Source: CAVYXK01 sp963708245
GTDB lineage: Bacteria; Pseudomonadota; Alphaproteobacteria; Acetobacterales; Acetobacteraceae
Length of the DNA stretch: 64,000 nucleotides
Direction: 5' to 3'
Assembly: GCA_963708245.1 (NCBI GenBank)
Contig: OY970201.1
Location: 868,001 to 932,000 of the forward strand
The notes under the pieces were generated by a model, which was not told where the DNA came from, did no database searches, and worked only from the letters and a program-made list of their open reading frames with translations. Both the position numbers and the translations under genes were made by a program. Positions 49,571 through 58,656 of the stretch are shown here, in pieces; position 1 is the first letter of the stretch; the number at the start of each line of letters is the position of its first letter.

Positions 49571-50437
49571 CTATCGGCCGAACACGCCGGCGGGCCGCAC
49601 CGCCAGCGCAATCAGCAGGAACCCGAACGCCACCGCCGGCGACCAGGACGGGCCATAAAACGTTGCAGTCAGGCTTTCGACGATCCCAAGCGTCAGCGCC
49701 GCGACCACCGTACCGGCAAAACTGCCCAGTCCCCCAAGCACGCAGATCGCAAATACGCGGCCTATATACTCGCGTCCGAGCGAAGGCTCGACCGGCTGAA
49801 TGACAATCAGAATGGCGCCAGCAACCGAAGCGGTGGCGATCGAGACGCCGAAAGCGATGCGCTTGATCCGCACCGGGTCGGCCGCCATCAACCGCAACGC
49901 AAGTTGGTCCTGTGCGACCGCCAGGATCGCGCGACCAATAAAGCTGTGCGACAGCAGGAATTGAAGCAGCGCGATGAGCGCGAGAGAAACGATACAGGGC
50001 ACCAGCAGGCGGAGCGGCAGCTCGATCACGCCGAGATGCAGGCTCGGACCGATATAGGACGCCTCGACCAGCCGGTAATCGACACCGAACACCAGCACCA
50101 GCACGACCTCGGTGATGAACAGCAGGCCGAAGAAGAAGGCGAGGCCCCGCAGGCTTTGTTCCCCGCGCCGCTCGAAACACAGGTGATAGACCTGATAGAT
50201 GCCGGCACCGAGCACGTAGAAAGCCGGCAACAGAACCACCCCTGCAACGATCGGGTCGATACCGAACCAGGCATTGGCGATATAGGCGCAATACGAACCC
50301 AAAATAATGAAGGCAGGATGAGCGATGTTGACAATGTCGAGCATGCCGAAGGAGATCGAGACCCCGATCGTCACCGCCGCATAGAACCCGCCCAGCAGCA
50401 GCCCGGATACGACCGCGTTGCCGAGCAGGTCGAACAC
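49571..50437 (-). CDS. livH: Branched-chain amino acid-type ABC transporter permease LivH
   Basis: 288 residues with about eight membrane helices. The N-terminal VVSGLLLGGFYAAVTIGVSISFGMLDIVNIAHPAF is the conserved start of LivH (usually NxAHGxF; here HPAF). FIGRAILAVAQDQLALRLMA is the coupling loop, and GGLGSFAGTVVAALTLGI the family motif. No gene for a periplasmic binding protein (livJ/K) lies within the window near this operon, so binding specificity cannot be read. ATG directly follows the rmuC stop. Confidence 0.9.
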   Translation of the reverse strand: MFDLLGNAVVSGLLLGGFYAAVTIGVSISFGMLDIVNIAHPAFIILGSYCAYIANAWFGIDPIVAGVVLLPAFYVLGAGIYQVYHLCFERRGEQSLRGLAFFFGLLFITEVVLVLVFGVDYRLVEASYIGPSLHLGVIELPLRLLVPCIVSLALIALLQFLLSHSFIGRAILAVAQDQLALRLMAADPVRIKRIAFGVSIATASVAGAILIVIQPVEPSLGREYIGRVFAICVLGGLGSFAGTVVAALTLGIVESLTATFYGPSWSPAVAFGFLLIALAVRPAGVFGR

Positions 50438-51689
50438 CTACACCTCCTCAGCAAATGCTTCGGTATCGAGCTCCAGCACCTGCTCGGCGCGAGAGGGGTC
50501 GATCGCTTCCACGCCGCGCAGCTTGCGGGTCACCACGCGGGTGCGCCGGCGGGCCAGCTCGATCGTGTTCGACATCGTCCCGGCATTCTTGGCCAGCTTC
50601 TCCAACACGTCGTCCATCCGGAGCATCTCGACGCGCGTCGCCCCAAGCAGCTCGCGCACCTGGACCGCCTTCTGCTCGATCGCCAGCGTGATGAAGCCGA
50701 GATGGATGGTGCGCAGCAGCGCCGGGAACAAACTCGGCCCCAGCACCAGGACGCGGCATTCGCGGCCGATCTCGTCGATCAGGCCGGGGATGCGCGCCAC
50801 CTCGGCGAACAACGCGTCGGTCGGCAGGTACATCACCGCGAACTCCACGGTGAGCGGCGGGTTGATGTACTTGGTCGCGATCTTCTTGGCCTGCAGGCGG
50901 AGCGCCGCCTCCAGCTTGCGGGACGCGGCGCGCTCGGCCTCAACGTCGCCGGCCTCGGAAGCGGCCAGCAGCCGCTCGTAGTCCTCAACAGGGAATTTCG
51001 CGTCGATCGGCAGCAGCGGCCGTTCGTCGCCACGCCCCGGCATCAGCACGACAAACTCCACCACATCGTCGGAGTTCTGAACGCACCTTGCGGTTGGTTT
51101 CATATGCGCCGGCCGGGAGGATATCCTCCAGCATGGCACGCACCTGCGCCTCGCCCCAACCACCGCGCGTCTTCACGTTGGAGAACAGCCGCTTGATATC
51201 GCCGATCTGTGCCGTGACTGCCTGGACGTCGCCCATCGCCTTCTGCACCGCGGTGAACTGGTCGATCACCCGCTTGAAGCTCTCGTCCATCTGCTTCTCT
51301 ACCGCCGCGTGGAGCTGCTCGTTCACCGTCTTCTGGATCTCGGCCAGCTTGGTCTCGTTGCCGTCGCGCAGCTCGCGCAACTTGGCTTCCAGCGTCGTCC
51401 GCGTGGTCTCGAACTGCTTACCAACGTCATCGCGGAGCGCCAGCCGCAGCTCCCCCTGCTCGCGCGAGAGCGTGGTGCGCACCCGCTCCACTCCCGCCTC
51501 GATCGCGCCGCTAAGGACGGTCAGGCGCTCACGCGTGGTGTCCGCTTCGCTGCGGGTACCGGCGAGCCCCTGCTCGGCAAGGATGCGGAGTCGCTGCATG
51601 TTGCACCCGACCCGCAGCAGCAGCACGAGCGTGACCAACGCCGCCGCGGCAGCTACGGCGCCGAGCGCGCCGGCCAGATAGAACGCCAT
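50438..51689 (-). pseudogene. rmuC: rmuC DNA recombination protein gene with a frameshift
   Basis: The upstream frame (51689 to ~51085) encodes a membrane anchor (LAGALGAVAAAAALVTLVLLL), a coiled coil and the RmuC core QIGDIKRLFSNVKTRGGWGEAQVRAML, reaching GAYETNRKVR. Homology then jumps one frame to NSDDVVEFVVLMPGRGD, LLPIDAKFPVEDYERLL and VEFAVMYLPTDALFAEVA, running to the stop at 50438. RmuC limits inverted-repeat recombination and has a PD-(D/E)xK-like core. Nothing else is damaged, so a sequencing indel near 51085 is a serious alternative to a real mutation. Confidence 0.85.
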
Positions 51690-51844
51690 GAACGAATCCC
51701 CCAGGAACAGTCCTCGCGCGATGCGAGTCGGGCAGATTATCCGCCGGAAACCAGCGCGATGCGACGGCTATCGAAGTGGATAGTCCGCCCCCGTCGACTT
51801 GCTCCGCCTGCGGCAGGGGGGCGTATCGCTCCGTGTCCGCTTGA

Positions 51845-52357
51845 TTACTTTACATCACCCTGATGCTCGGCATCGCACCGGGTGTAGTGGAATTCAACGG
51901 AATTGGAGCGGTCATTCAGCGCCCGCGTGTGGTCGGAGCGGACGTAGCCGCGCTTCTCATAGAACCGGTGCGCGCGCCGGAACCGTGTGTCACTCCAGAG
52001 CTCGAGCCTGGTGGCGCCGGCGGCCCGGGCATGCGCCTCGGCGACGTCGAGCAGGCGATGACCAAGGCCGCCGCCATGCCAATCGGGCAGCACATAGACT
52101 CGGCAAATCTCCCAGAAGCCATCGCCGAGCGGACAGGCGGCGACCATGCCGATGATTCTACCCGCCGCCTCAGCCATCCAGAGGGCGCCCCCCTTCGCTT
52201 GATAGTACGTGGCGAGCGTCCGGAGCTCTGGCATCTCGCTGTCCACGTCCATGACGAGGTCGGGATAGTCGGCCCAGCAGGCGCCGATCAGGGCGATGAT
52301 TCCGCCGGCGTCGACGTCGCGCCCGGGGCGGATGGTCGCCGCCGGCGCTTCCGTCAA
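51845..52357 (-). CDS. GNAT-family N-acetyltransferase
   Basis: 170 residues. One GNAT domain: TIRPGRDVDAGGIIALIGACW, WMAEAAGRIIGMVAACP, then EICRVYVLPDWHGGGLGHRLLDVAEAHARAAGA (acetyl-CoA loop) and THRFYEKRGYVRS-like ending (HRFYEKRGYV). The C-terminal LNDRSNSVEFHYTR segment is frequent in relatives next to aminotransferase genes. It overlaps the aminotransferase stop by four bases and is probably co-transcribed; the acetylated substrate is unknown. Confidence 0.87.
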   Translation of the reverse strand: MTEAPAATIRPGRDVDAGGIIALIGACWADYPDLVMDVDSEMPELRTLATYYQAKGGALWMAEAAGRIIGMVAACPLGDGFWEICRVYVLPDWHGGGLGHRLLDVAEAHARAAGATRLELWSDTRFRRAHRFYEKRGYVRSDHTRALNDRSNSVEFHYTRCDAEHQGDVK

Positions 52358-53556
52358 TGCAGCCCATCGCAGAAAGCGGCGATGCGGCGGCAGCCTTCAG
52401 CCAGCGTGGTGTCGTCCGTCGCCGTGCTGATCCGGACATAGGGGCTCATGCCGTACGACGCGCCATGCACCAGCGCAACATGCGCCTCTTCCAACGCGGC
52501 CAGCGCGAAATCCTCGTCGGTGGCGATCCGGCGCCCGCCGGGGGTTGTCTTGCCGATGCAGCCGGCGATGTTGGGGAACAGATAGAACGCGCCCTCCGGC
52601 TTGTGGCAGACCATGCCGCGGCAGGCGTTGATCATCTCCATCGCCATGTCGCGCCGGCGCTTATAGGCGGCCACCATCTCGGCCACGCCCTCCTGTGGGC
52701 CGTCCAACGCCGCGGCGGCAGCCGCCTGCCCGACCGTGGAGACGCCCGCGGTCACCTGGCCCTGCATGTTCACCATCGCCCGGATCAGCGGCTTCGGGCC
52801 GCCGGCAAAGCCGATGCGCCAGCCGGTCATCGCATAGGTCTTGGACACGCCGCTGACAGTCACCGTCCGTTCGCGCAGCTCGGGCGCGACGGCGGCCATC
52901 GTTGCGTGGCGGAACCCGTCATAGACGAGATGCTCGTACATGTCGTCCGAGAGGATCCAGACATGCTCGTGCTTCGCCATGACATCGGCGAGCGCGCGCA
53001 GCTCGTCGCGCGAGCAGGATGCCCCGGTCGGATTATTCGGATTGTTGAGCACCAGGAACTTAGTGCGTGGCGTGATCGCCGCGTCGATATCCTCTGGCCG
53101 AGGCTTGAACCCGTTGTTCTGCGGGCACGGCACCAGAACCGGCTCGCCGCCCAGGAACCGCGTCATCAGCGTGTAGGCGTTCCAGGACGGTACCGGGATC
53201 ACCACCTCGTCACCGGGATCGACGGTCGCGGCGAGGGCGTTGAAGATGCACTGCTTGCCGCCGTTGGAGACCGAGATCTCGTCGTAGGCAAAGTCCAGCC
53301 CGTTATCGCGCTTGAACTTGCGCTGGATCGCTTCCTTCAGGGCGCGCGTGCCGTCCTGCGGGGGATATTTTGTCTCGCCGCGCAACGCTGCCTGATAGCC
53401 GGCGTCGATCGCCAGGCGCGGCGTGGCGAAATCCGGCTCGCCGATCGTGAGCTGGACGACATCGACGCCCTGCGCGCGCAACTCACGGGCGCGAATGGTC
53501 ATCGCCACGCTGGCCGCGACCCGCACCCGATCAAGCCGCGACGCGAGTGCAGGCAT
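52354..53556 (-). CDS. Class I/II aminotransferase (aspartate aminotransferase type), copy 2
   Basis: 400 residues, PLP fold type I. LTIGEPDFATPRLAIDAGYQAAL, SVSNGGKQCIFNALAATVDPGDEV, the NNPNNPTGASCS Asn and the Schiff-base Lys in VTVSGVSKTYAMTGWRIGF, then the Arg in PYVRISTATDD. It is the second of two neighbouring aminotransferases, which share length and layout but differ throughout. Likely aspartate or aromatic/prephenate aminotransferase activity; the exact specificity cannot be told. The GNAT gene overlaps its end. Confidence 0.9.
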   Translation of the reverse strand: MPALASRLDRVRVAASVAMTIRARELRAQGVDVVQLTIGEPDFATPRLAIDAGYQAALRGETKYPPQDGTRALKEAIQRKFKRDNGLDFAYDEISVSNGGKQCIFNALAATVDPGDEVVIPVPSWNAYTLMTRFLGGEPVLVPCPQNNGFKPRPEDIDAAITPRTKFLVLNNPNNPTGASCSRDELRALADVMAKHEHVWILSDDMYEHLVYDGFRHATMAAVAPELRERTVTVSGVSKTYAMTGWRIGFAGGPKPLIRAMVNMQGQVTAGVSTVGQAAAAAALDGPQEGVAEMVAAYKRRRDMAMEMINACRGMVCHKPEGAFYLFPNIAGCIGKTTPGGRRIATDEDFALAALEEAHVALVHGASYGMSPYVRISTATDDTTLAEGCRRIAAFCDGLH

Positions 53557-54758
53557 TAGGCGAGTCCTTTACAAAAATGCTGAATGCGCCGGCAGGCTTC
53601 TTTCAGGCTGTCGGTGTCGGTCGCGTAGCTGATACGGAAATGCCCCGGATAGCAGAACGCCGCACCGTGCACGGCGGCGACATTTTCCTCCTCGAGCAGC
53701 GCGGTCACGAACGCCTCGTCACCGTCGATTCGCGCGCCGCCGCGGGAAGTCTTGCCGATGCAGCCGTGGATGGCGGGGAAGACGTAGAAGGCGCCCTCGG
53801 GGCGGTGGCAGGTGATGCCGGGTGCGGCGTTCAGCATCTCCACGACGATGTTGCGGCGCTGCTGATACACGTCGCGCATGGCGTGGATCAATTCCTGCGG
53901 ACCGGTCAGCGCCTCGATCGCGGCGGCCTGGCTGATCGAAGACGGGTTGGAGGTCGATTGGCTCTGCAACTTGTCCATCGCCTTGATCAGCGCCACCGGT
54001 GCACCGGCAAAGCCGATGCGCCAGCCGGTCATCGCATAGGACTTGGAGCAGCCGTTCATCGTTACTGTGCGCTCGCGCAGGCGCGGCTCGACTTCCAGCA
54101 CGGTGGCCGGGCGGAACCCGTCATAGGCGAGCTTCTCGTAGATATCGTCGGTGAACACCCACACGTCGGGATGGCGTAGCAGCACGTCGCAGATCGGCCG
54201 CAGCTCCGCGGCGCTGTAGGCCGCGCCGGTCGGGTTGCAGGGGTTGTTCAGGATGAACCACTTGGTGCGCGGCGTGATCGCCGCTTCCAGATCGTCGGCG
54301 CGCAGCTTGAAGCCGTGGTTCTGCCCGCATGGCACCAGCACGGGCTTGCCGTCGGCAAGCGAGACGATATCGGGGTAGCTCACCCAACAGGGGCTCGGGA
54401 TGATCGCCTCGTCGCCGGCGTTCAGGGTGGCGAGCATGGCATTGAAGATGACCTGCTTGCCGCCAGTCGAGACGATGACCTCCTCCGGCTTGTAGTCGAT
54501 CCCCGAGTCGCGCCTGAATTTCTTCGCCACCGCCTGGCGAAGCGCTGGCGTGCCGGCAACGTCAGTGTATTTCGTCTCGCCGGCCTCGATGGCGCGGATC
54601 GCCGCATCCTTGACGTTGCGCGGCGTGTCGAAATCGGGCTCCCCGGCGGACAGGCTGATCACGTCCCGCCCGGCAGCCTGTAGCTGGCGCGCCTTCGTGG
54701 AGATGGCGATGGTCAGGCTGGGGCTGATCCGGTCGAGGCGGTCGGCAGTCAGTTTCAT
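53556..54758 (-). CDS. Class I/II aminotransferase (aspartate aminotransferase type), copy 1
   Basis: 400 residues. LSAGEPDFDTPRNVKDAAIRAI, EVIVSTGGKQVIFNAMLATLNAGDEAIIPSPCWVSY, LNNPCNPTGAAYS, the Lys in VTMNGCSKSYAMTGWRIGF, and HFRISYATDTDSLKEAC with the carboxylate-binding Arg. This copy matches the AspC/AatA group that serves as aspartate/prephenate aminotransferase in alphaproteobacteria, slightly better than its neighbour. The stop and next start share one base (TAATG), so the pair is translationally coupled and arose by tandem duplication. Confidence 0.92.
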   Translation of the reverse strand: MKLTADRLDRISPSLTIAISTKARQLQAAGRDVISLSAGEPDFDTPRNVKDAAIRAIEAGETKYTDVAGTPALRQAVAKKFRRDSGIDYKPEEVIVSTGGKQVIFNAMLATLNAGDEAIIPSPCWVSYPDIVSLADGKPVLVPCGQNHGFKLRADDLEAAITPRTKWFILNNPCNPTGAAYSAAELRPICDVLLRHPDVWVFTDDIYEKLAYDGFRPATVLEVEPRLRERTVTMNGCSKSYAMTGWRIGFAGAPVALIKAMDKLQSQSTSNPSSISQAAAIEALTGPQELIHAMRDVYQQRRNIVVEMLNAAPGITCHRPEGAFYVFPAIHGCIGKTSRGGARIDGDEAFVTALLEEENVAAVHGAAFCYPGHFRISYATDTDSLKEACRRIQHFCKGLA

Positions 54759-54902
54759 GGCATGGACCTAGTGGGAAAGGCGGGCGGACCGTATCGGAGC
54801 GGGCAGCGGGGGGCAATCGTAGCGGCCTGGGAGAAGCCGCAGGTCAGGGCTGTTAGAGGTGCCATCCGGGCAGGGCAATGCTTTGTCTCGCGGGCGTCTC
54901 GT

Positions 54903-55132
54903 TTTGCCAGGCTCTGGGAGGTTTCTGGTGGCCCGATGGCACCGTGACGCGGAGCTTCGCCATCATCACCACGGATGCGAACCCGGATGTAGCCAAGCTG
55001 CACGACAGAATGCCTGTGATCTTGGAGCGGTCTGACTGGCCGGTGTGGCTCGGGGCGGCGCCGGGCGATCCAGCATTGCTGCTGCACCCGCCACCGGCTG
55101 TCACGCTGCGGGTTTGGCCGACAGACGGGTGA
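54903..55132 (+). pseudogene. C-terminal fragment of an SRAP (YedK/HMCES-like) peptidase gene
   Basis: SRAP proteins crosslink to abasic sites in single-stranded DNA. The fragment reads FARLWEVSGG (equivalent to the family's F-A-G-L-W-E) in one frame. After a slip near 54930 it continues as PDGTVTRSFAIITTDANPDV, LHDRMPVILERSDWPVWLG and a final AVTLRVWPTDG, all diagnostic of the SRAP C-terminus with its catalytic His. The N-terminal two-thirds with the active Cys2 are missing. It is a truncated, frameshifted relic. Confidence 0.75.
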
Positions 55133-55365
55133 ACAGCCCGCGGAATGATAGGGCGAGGTTGTTAGAGGCGGTTGAATCGAGGGGAACAGAGTGACCAACT
55201 CTCAAGCTAAGAGGTGCGACTGTTGACGCCGTCACCCGGTCACGACCGCCGAAGTGATCCGCGAACCATGGGCAGCCACTCGCGCAAGGGTCAAATGGCC
55301 CAATTGCCGACAGGCGCTAATTCTGGTAATCGAATCTGGGTATAATCTGCAAAAAAGGTGTGGCT
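55133..55365. promoter_or_regulatory. Spacer and probable promoter region of the beta-roll protein gene
   Basis: A lone TATAAT at 55341-55346 lies 20 bases before the ATG, and AAAAAAGGTG serves as ribosome site. No matching -35 is seen at 17 bases; TTGCCG at 55304 is too far. Base composition falls here compared with the upstream genes. Confidence 0.35.
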
Positions 55366-56547
55366 ATGTCTGACACCTCTGGGTTCGTTTTCCTTAATCC
55401 AAACAGCACGTTCGCCTCGACTGGCGCGGATACGATTGTTTCCGGAGGCGCCGACACGATTAGCATGTTTGCCCCTGGCGCCCTTGCTTTTGGTTTTGGA
55501 AACTCCGCAGACCTGATCACTGCCTATTCAGCGGACACGATTGTAGGTGGCTCGCACCGGGAACCACCCTTCTCGCCAGCCGAGACGCTGGTAACGGCGG
55601 GTCAGGGCGCAGTGGTCTGGAGCGATGGGGGTAATGTCGTGGTGAATAACGGAGGCAGCAACACTATAGTGACTCAACAGCAGACGGGTGGGGTTCTAGA
55701 TGTTGGGGCTCCAGACACGATCTTCGCAGGCACAGGGGGCGGCACATATTTCATTTCAGGGCCTGACTTGTTTGTGGGTGGCAGCGCCGGCTCCAGCACA
55801 ATCGTTGGAACCGCCTCCCCTGTTCCCGAAAGACCTGAGTTTGTCACCATTTTGACACCCGTGATATTTAGTGGGGGAGGTAGTGTTGTGTATTTTTCGC
55901 AGCCCATACCGCAGCCCATACACTCATACGTTTTTCCGACAGAGCCCGTCGCCCCCGCCCCCACGTTCGTTTTCGTCGTACAGTCCGGGGACAGTACGAT
56001 CTCCACAACAACGTCTCAGGCGGATTACCCTGGCGTCGTAAATACGAGCGCCGGTGAAGCGTTCGTGAATAATGGCGGTGTCCTGAATCTCGTAGGCTCC
56101 GGAAGCGACAATCAATTGGTGGCCGGTGCTGGAAACGAAACGATAAATGCGGCCGGATCGACTGGATACAACACGTTCTTCGCCGGCAGCGGCAATTCCT
56201 CGCTCATCGGCGGGTCCGGATCGGATGCTCTAGGCGAAACTGACTTGCCGAGCGCCCTTAGCGCTTTTTTCGAGGCGAACTTGTTCGAGGCCAGCGGTGG
56301 ATCGACGACCATGGTTGGTGGCGCTGGAGTAAACGATTTCCAATTTACGTCAGGATATGCAGGAGGTTCCGACCTGATCCAGAACTGGAACAGCAACGAT
56401 CAATTGCAGTTCTTCGGCTACGGCGGCAACCCGATCGTATCGCAGGCTGTCAGCGGCGGCTCCACGCTGATCACCCTCACGGACGGAACTCGCATAACCA
56501 TCTCCGGGATTACAAACCTGAACCAAGCACAGGTCTTGAGTGTGTGA
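55366..56547 (+). CDS. Gly/Asp/Thr-rich beta-roll-like surface or secreted protein
   Basis: 393 residues without signal peptide, membrane helix or Cys. Composition is Gly, Ser, Thr, Val and Asp-rich with degenerate repeats: DTIVSGGADTISMFAPG, NVVVNNGGSNTIVTQ, DTIFAGTGGGTYFISG, and near the end SSLIGGSGSDALGETD, which is close to the RTX nonapeptide. The tail (SDLIQNWNSNDQLQFFGYGG, STLITLTDGTRITISGITN) is typical of alphaproteobacterial type I-secreted hemolysin-type or adhesin-like proteins. Calcium binding and type I secretion are inferred; no secretion genes are nearby. GC content is visibly lower than in neighbours, suggesting transfer. A small hairpin follows. Confidence 0.7.
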   Translation: MSDTSGFVFLNPNSTFASTGADTIVSGGADTISMFAPGALAFGFGNSADLITAYSADTIVGGSHREPPFSPAETLVTAGQGAVVWSDGGNVVVNNGGSNTIVTQQQTGGVLDVGAPDTIFAGTGGGTYFISGPDLFVGGSAGSSTIVGTASPVPERPEFVTILTPVIFSGGGSVVYFSQPIPQPIHSYVFPTEPVAPAPTFVFVVQSGDSTISTTTSQADYPGVVNTSAGEAFVNNGGVLNLVGSGSDNQLVAGAGNETINAAGSTGYNTFFAGSGNSSLIGGSGSDALGETDLPSALSAFFEANLFEASGGSTTMVGGAGVNDFQFTSGYAGGSDLIQNWNSNDQLQFFGYGGNPIVSQAVSGGSTLITLTDGTRITISGITNLNQAQVLSV

Positions 56548-56570
56548 ATCGGGCTCACTTCTACATCCCG

Positions 56571-56592
56571 AAAACGGCTGCCTCACCGTTTT
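56571..56592 (+). terminator. Possible terminator hairpin after the beta-roll gene
   Basis: AAAACGG and CCGTTTT are perfectly complementary around an eight-base loop, 24 bases after the stop. The descending arm itself supplies the T-rich end. Short stem, so only moderate support. Confidence 0.4.
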
Positions 56593-56935
56593 GGACATCG
56601 ACGGCGTGCCCACACTATTGCCTTCACGGAGCGCGGCGTGGGCGGCCAGTATTAGTCTGCGAAAGCAGCGTGATAGAAGAATACGCATGTAAGGAATACA
56701 GTCGCAATATTCCGTTATTGTTTCGGTTTTGGTTGCATTGATGATCCACATTCCCGCAAACGGGAGTCCATCGCGCCTCCCGGGGGCGTTCGGGGCCCTT
56801 CCACCGCCGGGATGCCGGCCGCCTGCTTTCGCAATGCCGGCGCAAAAACAAGCCTGGCAGGCATGACGGGCGGGGGAGCGATCGCGGCGTCCGCCGGTGG
56901 TTCATGGAATCGCCGGACTAACATAAGATGCGGCG
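56593..56935. other. Intergenic stretch before xseA
   Basis: About 340 bases with mixed composition. I see no protein-like frame, RNA gene or strong repeat. The promoter of xseA must lie here, but no clear -35/-10 pair stands out. Confidence 0.3.
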
Positions 56936-58453
56936 ATGGACGACCTTCGCCTGCCTGTCACCAACATCCCGGAATATACCGTCTCCGAGATTTCGGGGGC
57001 GGTGCGGCGAACGCTCGAAGGTTCGTTCGGGCGGGTGCGGGTGCGCGGCGAAGTCACAGAGCTAAAACGTTACCCGTCCGGGCACATCTATTTCTCGTTG
57101 AAGGACGACGGCGCCAAGCTTGCCGCTGTGGCGTGGAAATCGGCGGTGCCGCGGCTCGGCCTGATCCCGGAAAATGGGGTCGAGATCATAGCAACCGGCC
57201 GCGTTACCGCCTATGCCGAACGCTCCGCTTACCAACTCATCGTCGAGCGGGTGGAATATGCCGGTGCCGGCGCGTTGCTGGCCCGGATCGAGATGCTGCG
57301 TCAGCGGCTTGCCGCCGAGGGGCTGTTCGACCCAGCCCGCAAGCAGCCGATCCCCCGCCTGCCAGCGGTCGTCGGAGTGATCACCTCGGAGCGTGGCGCG
57401 GTGCTGCACGATATTCGCACCACCATTGAGCGGCGGTTCCCGCGTCCCGTGCTGCTCTGGCCGGTGCCAGTCCAGGGCGAGGGGGCCGCTCTACGAATCG
57501 CCGCGGCAATCGCCGGGTTCGACGCGATGGAGCGCGGTGCGATCCCACGCCCGGATGTGCTGATCGTCGCGCGCGGCGGCGGCAGCCTCGAGGACCTGAT
57601 GGCGTTCAACGAGGAGATCGTGGTCCGGGCGGTGGTGGCCTGCCGGATTCCGGTGATCTCCGCGGTGGGGCACGAGACCGATACGACCCTGATCGACTTC
57701 GTCGCCGACCGCCGAGCGCCAACCCCGACGGCCGCCGCCGAGCTCGCGGTGCCGTCCCGAGCCGATCTGCTGGCCGATCTACAGCAGAAGGCAACGCGCT
57801 TGGTGGGCGCGCTGAACCGGATCGGCGCCGAGCGGCGGCTCCGTCTTGGGCGGGCGGAGCGCGGCCTTCCGGATCTGCCGTCGCTCCTGGGCACGGCGCG
57901 CCAGCGGTTGGACGATCGCGCAGAGCGGCTCGTGCTCGCGTTGCCGAACATGCTCGCGGCCCGCCGGGCGGCGTTGGAAAGGGCCGAAAGCCGGCTGCCC
58001 GACCTTCCCGGGATCGTCCTCGCGGCACGGCGACGCGTTGCCGAGGGAACGGCTCGGCTCGCGCTCGCGCTGCCCAATCTGATCGAGAGGCGCCAAGCCG
58101 GGCTGGCGTTGTGTGGACAGAAGCTGGTGGGCGGACTGCGGCATGCGGTGGCGGCGATCCACAGCCGCGCCGGACGCAGCCTGGGGCGGCTGACCGACGC
58201 GCCACTGCGGGCCATGCAACGGGAGTTTGCTGCCAGGCTCGCCGGTACCGGAGCACGGCTTGAGTCGGTCTCGCCACTCGCGGTGCTGCGGCGGGGCTAT
58301 GCCTTGATCACGGATCGAGCCGGGCACCCGCTGACCAGCGCCGCCTCGGTGGCGCCCGGCGAGCGGCTTCGCCTGCGCTTTGCGGACGGCGAGGTGGGTG
58401 CCACGGCGGATAACGACGCACGGATCGAGCGGCAGGGGCGATTGGCGCTCTGA
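56936..58453 (+). CDS. xseA: Exodeoxyribonuclease VII large subunit
   Basis: XseA with XseB degrades single-stranded DNA. 505 residues: an N-terminal OB fold (YTVSEISGAVRRTLEGSFGRVRVRGEV, PSGHIYFSLKDDGAKL) and the catalytic core (VGVITSERGAVLHDIRTTIERR, PVQGEGAALRIAAAI, RGGGSLEDLMAFNEE, ISAVGHETDTTLIDFVADRRAPTPTAAAEL). A long helical C-terminus carries heptad-like Arg/Leu repeats, and LESVSPLAVLRRGYALI is the family end. xseB is not adjacent. Confidence 0.95.
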   Translation: MDDLRLPVTNIPEYTVSEISGAVRRTLEGSFGRVRVRGEVTELKRYPSGHIYFSLKDDGAKLAAVAWKSAVPRLGLIPENGVEIIATGRVTAYAERSAYQLIVERVEYAGAGALLARIEMLRQRLAAEGLFDPARKQPIPRLPAVVGVITSERGAVLHDIRTTIERRFPRPVLLWPVPVQGEGAALRIAAAIAGFDAMERGAIPRPDVLIVARGGGSLEDLMAFNEEIVVRAVVACRIPVISAVGHETDTTLIDFVADRRAPTPTAAAELAVPSRADLLADLQQKATRLVGALNRIGAERRLRLGRAERGLPDLPSLLGTARQRLDDRAERLVLALPNMLAARRAALERAESRLPDLPGIVLAARRRVAEGTARLALALPNLIERRQAGLALCGQKLVGGLRHAVAAIHSRAGRSLGRLTDAPLRAMQREFAARLAGTGARLESVSPLAVLRRGYALITDRAGHPLTSAASVAPGERLRLRFADGEVGATADNDARIERQGRLAL

Positions 58454-58527
58454 CTTTCCCTTTGGCCCAGGGCCCCGCTGGCCCATGCCCGCAAGGGTAA
58501 CGGGAGAATGGTTCGGTACGCGGAAAC

Positions 58528-58556
58528 TTGACGCTCTGTGCGACCCCGGCTAATCG
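58528..58556 (+). promoter_or_regulatory. Candidate sigma-70-type promoter of pal
   Basis: TTGACG (58528-58533) and TAATCG (58551-58556) with a 17-base spacer, about 100 bases before the pal ATG. The -35 is strong and the -10 weak. Confidence 0.4.
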
Positions 58557-58656
58557 CACCGGCCCAGGCATCCGGTTACGATTGTACCCGGGCGTTGCCG
58601 TGCCTGTCGTGCACCTATCGACCCCGTTCGCACCCACCATCCAGGACGAAAGCAGC

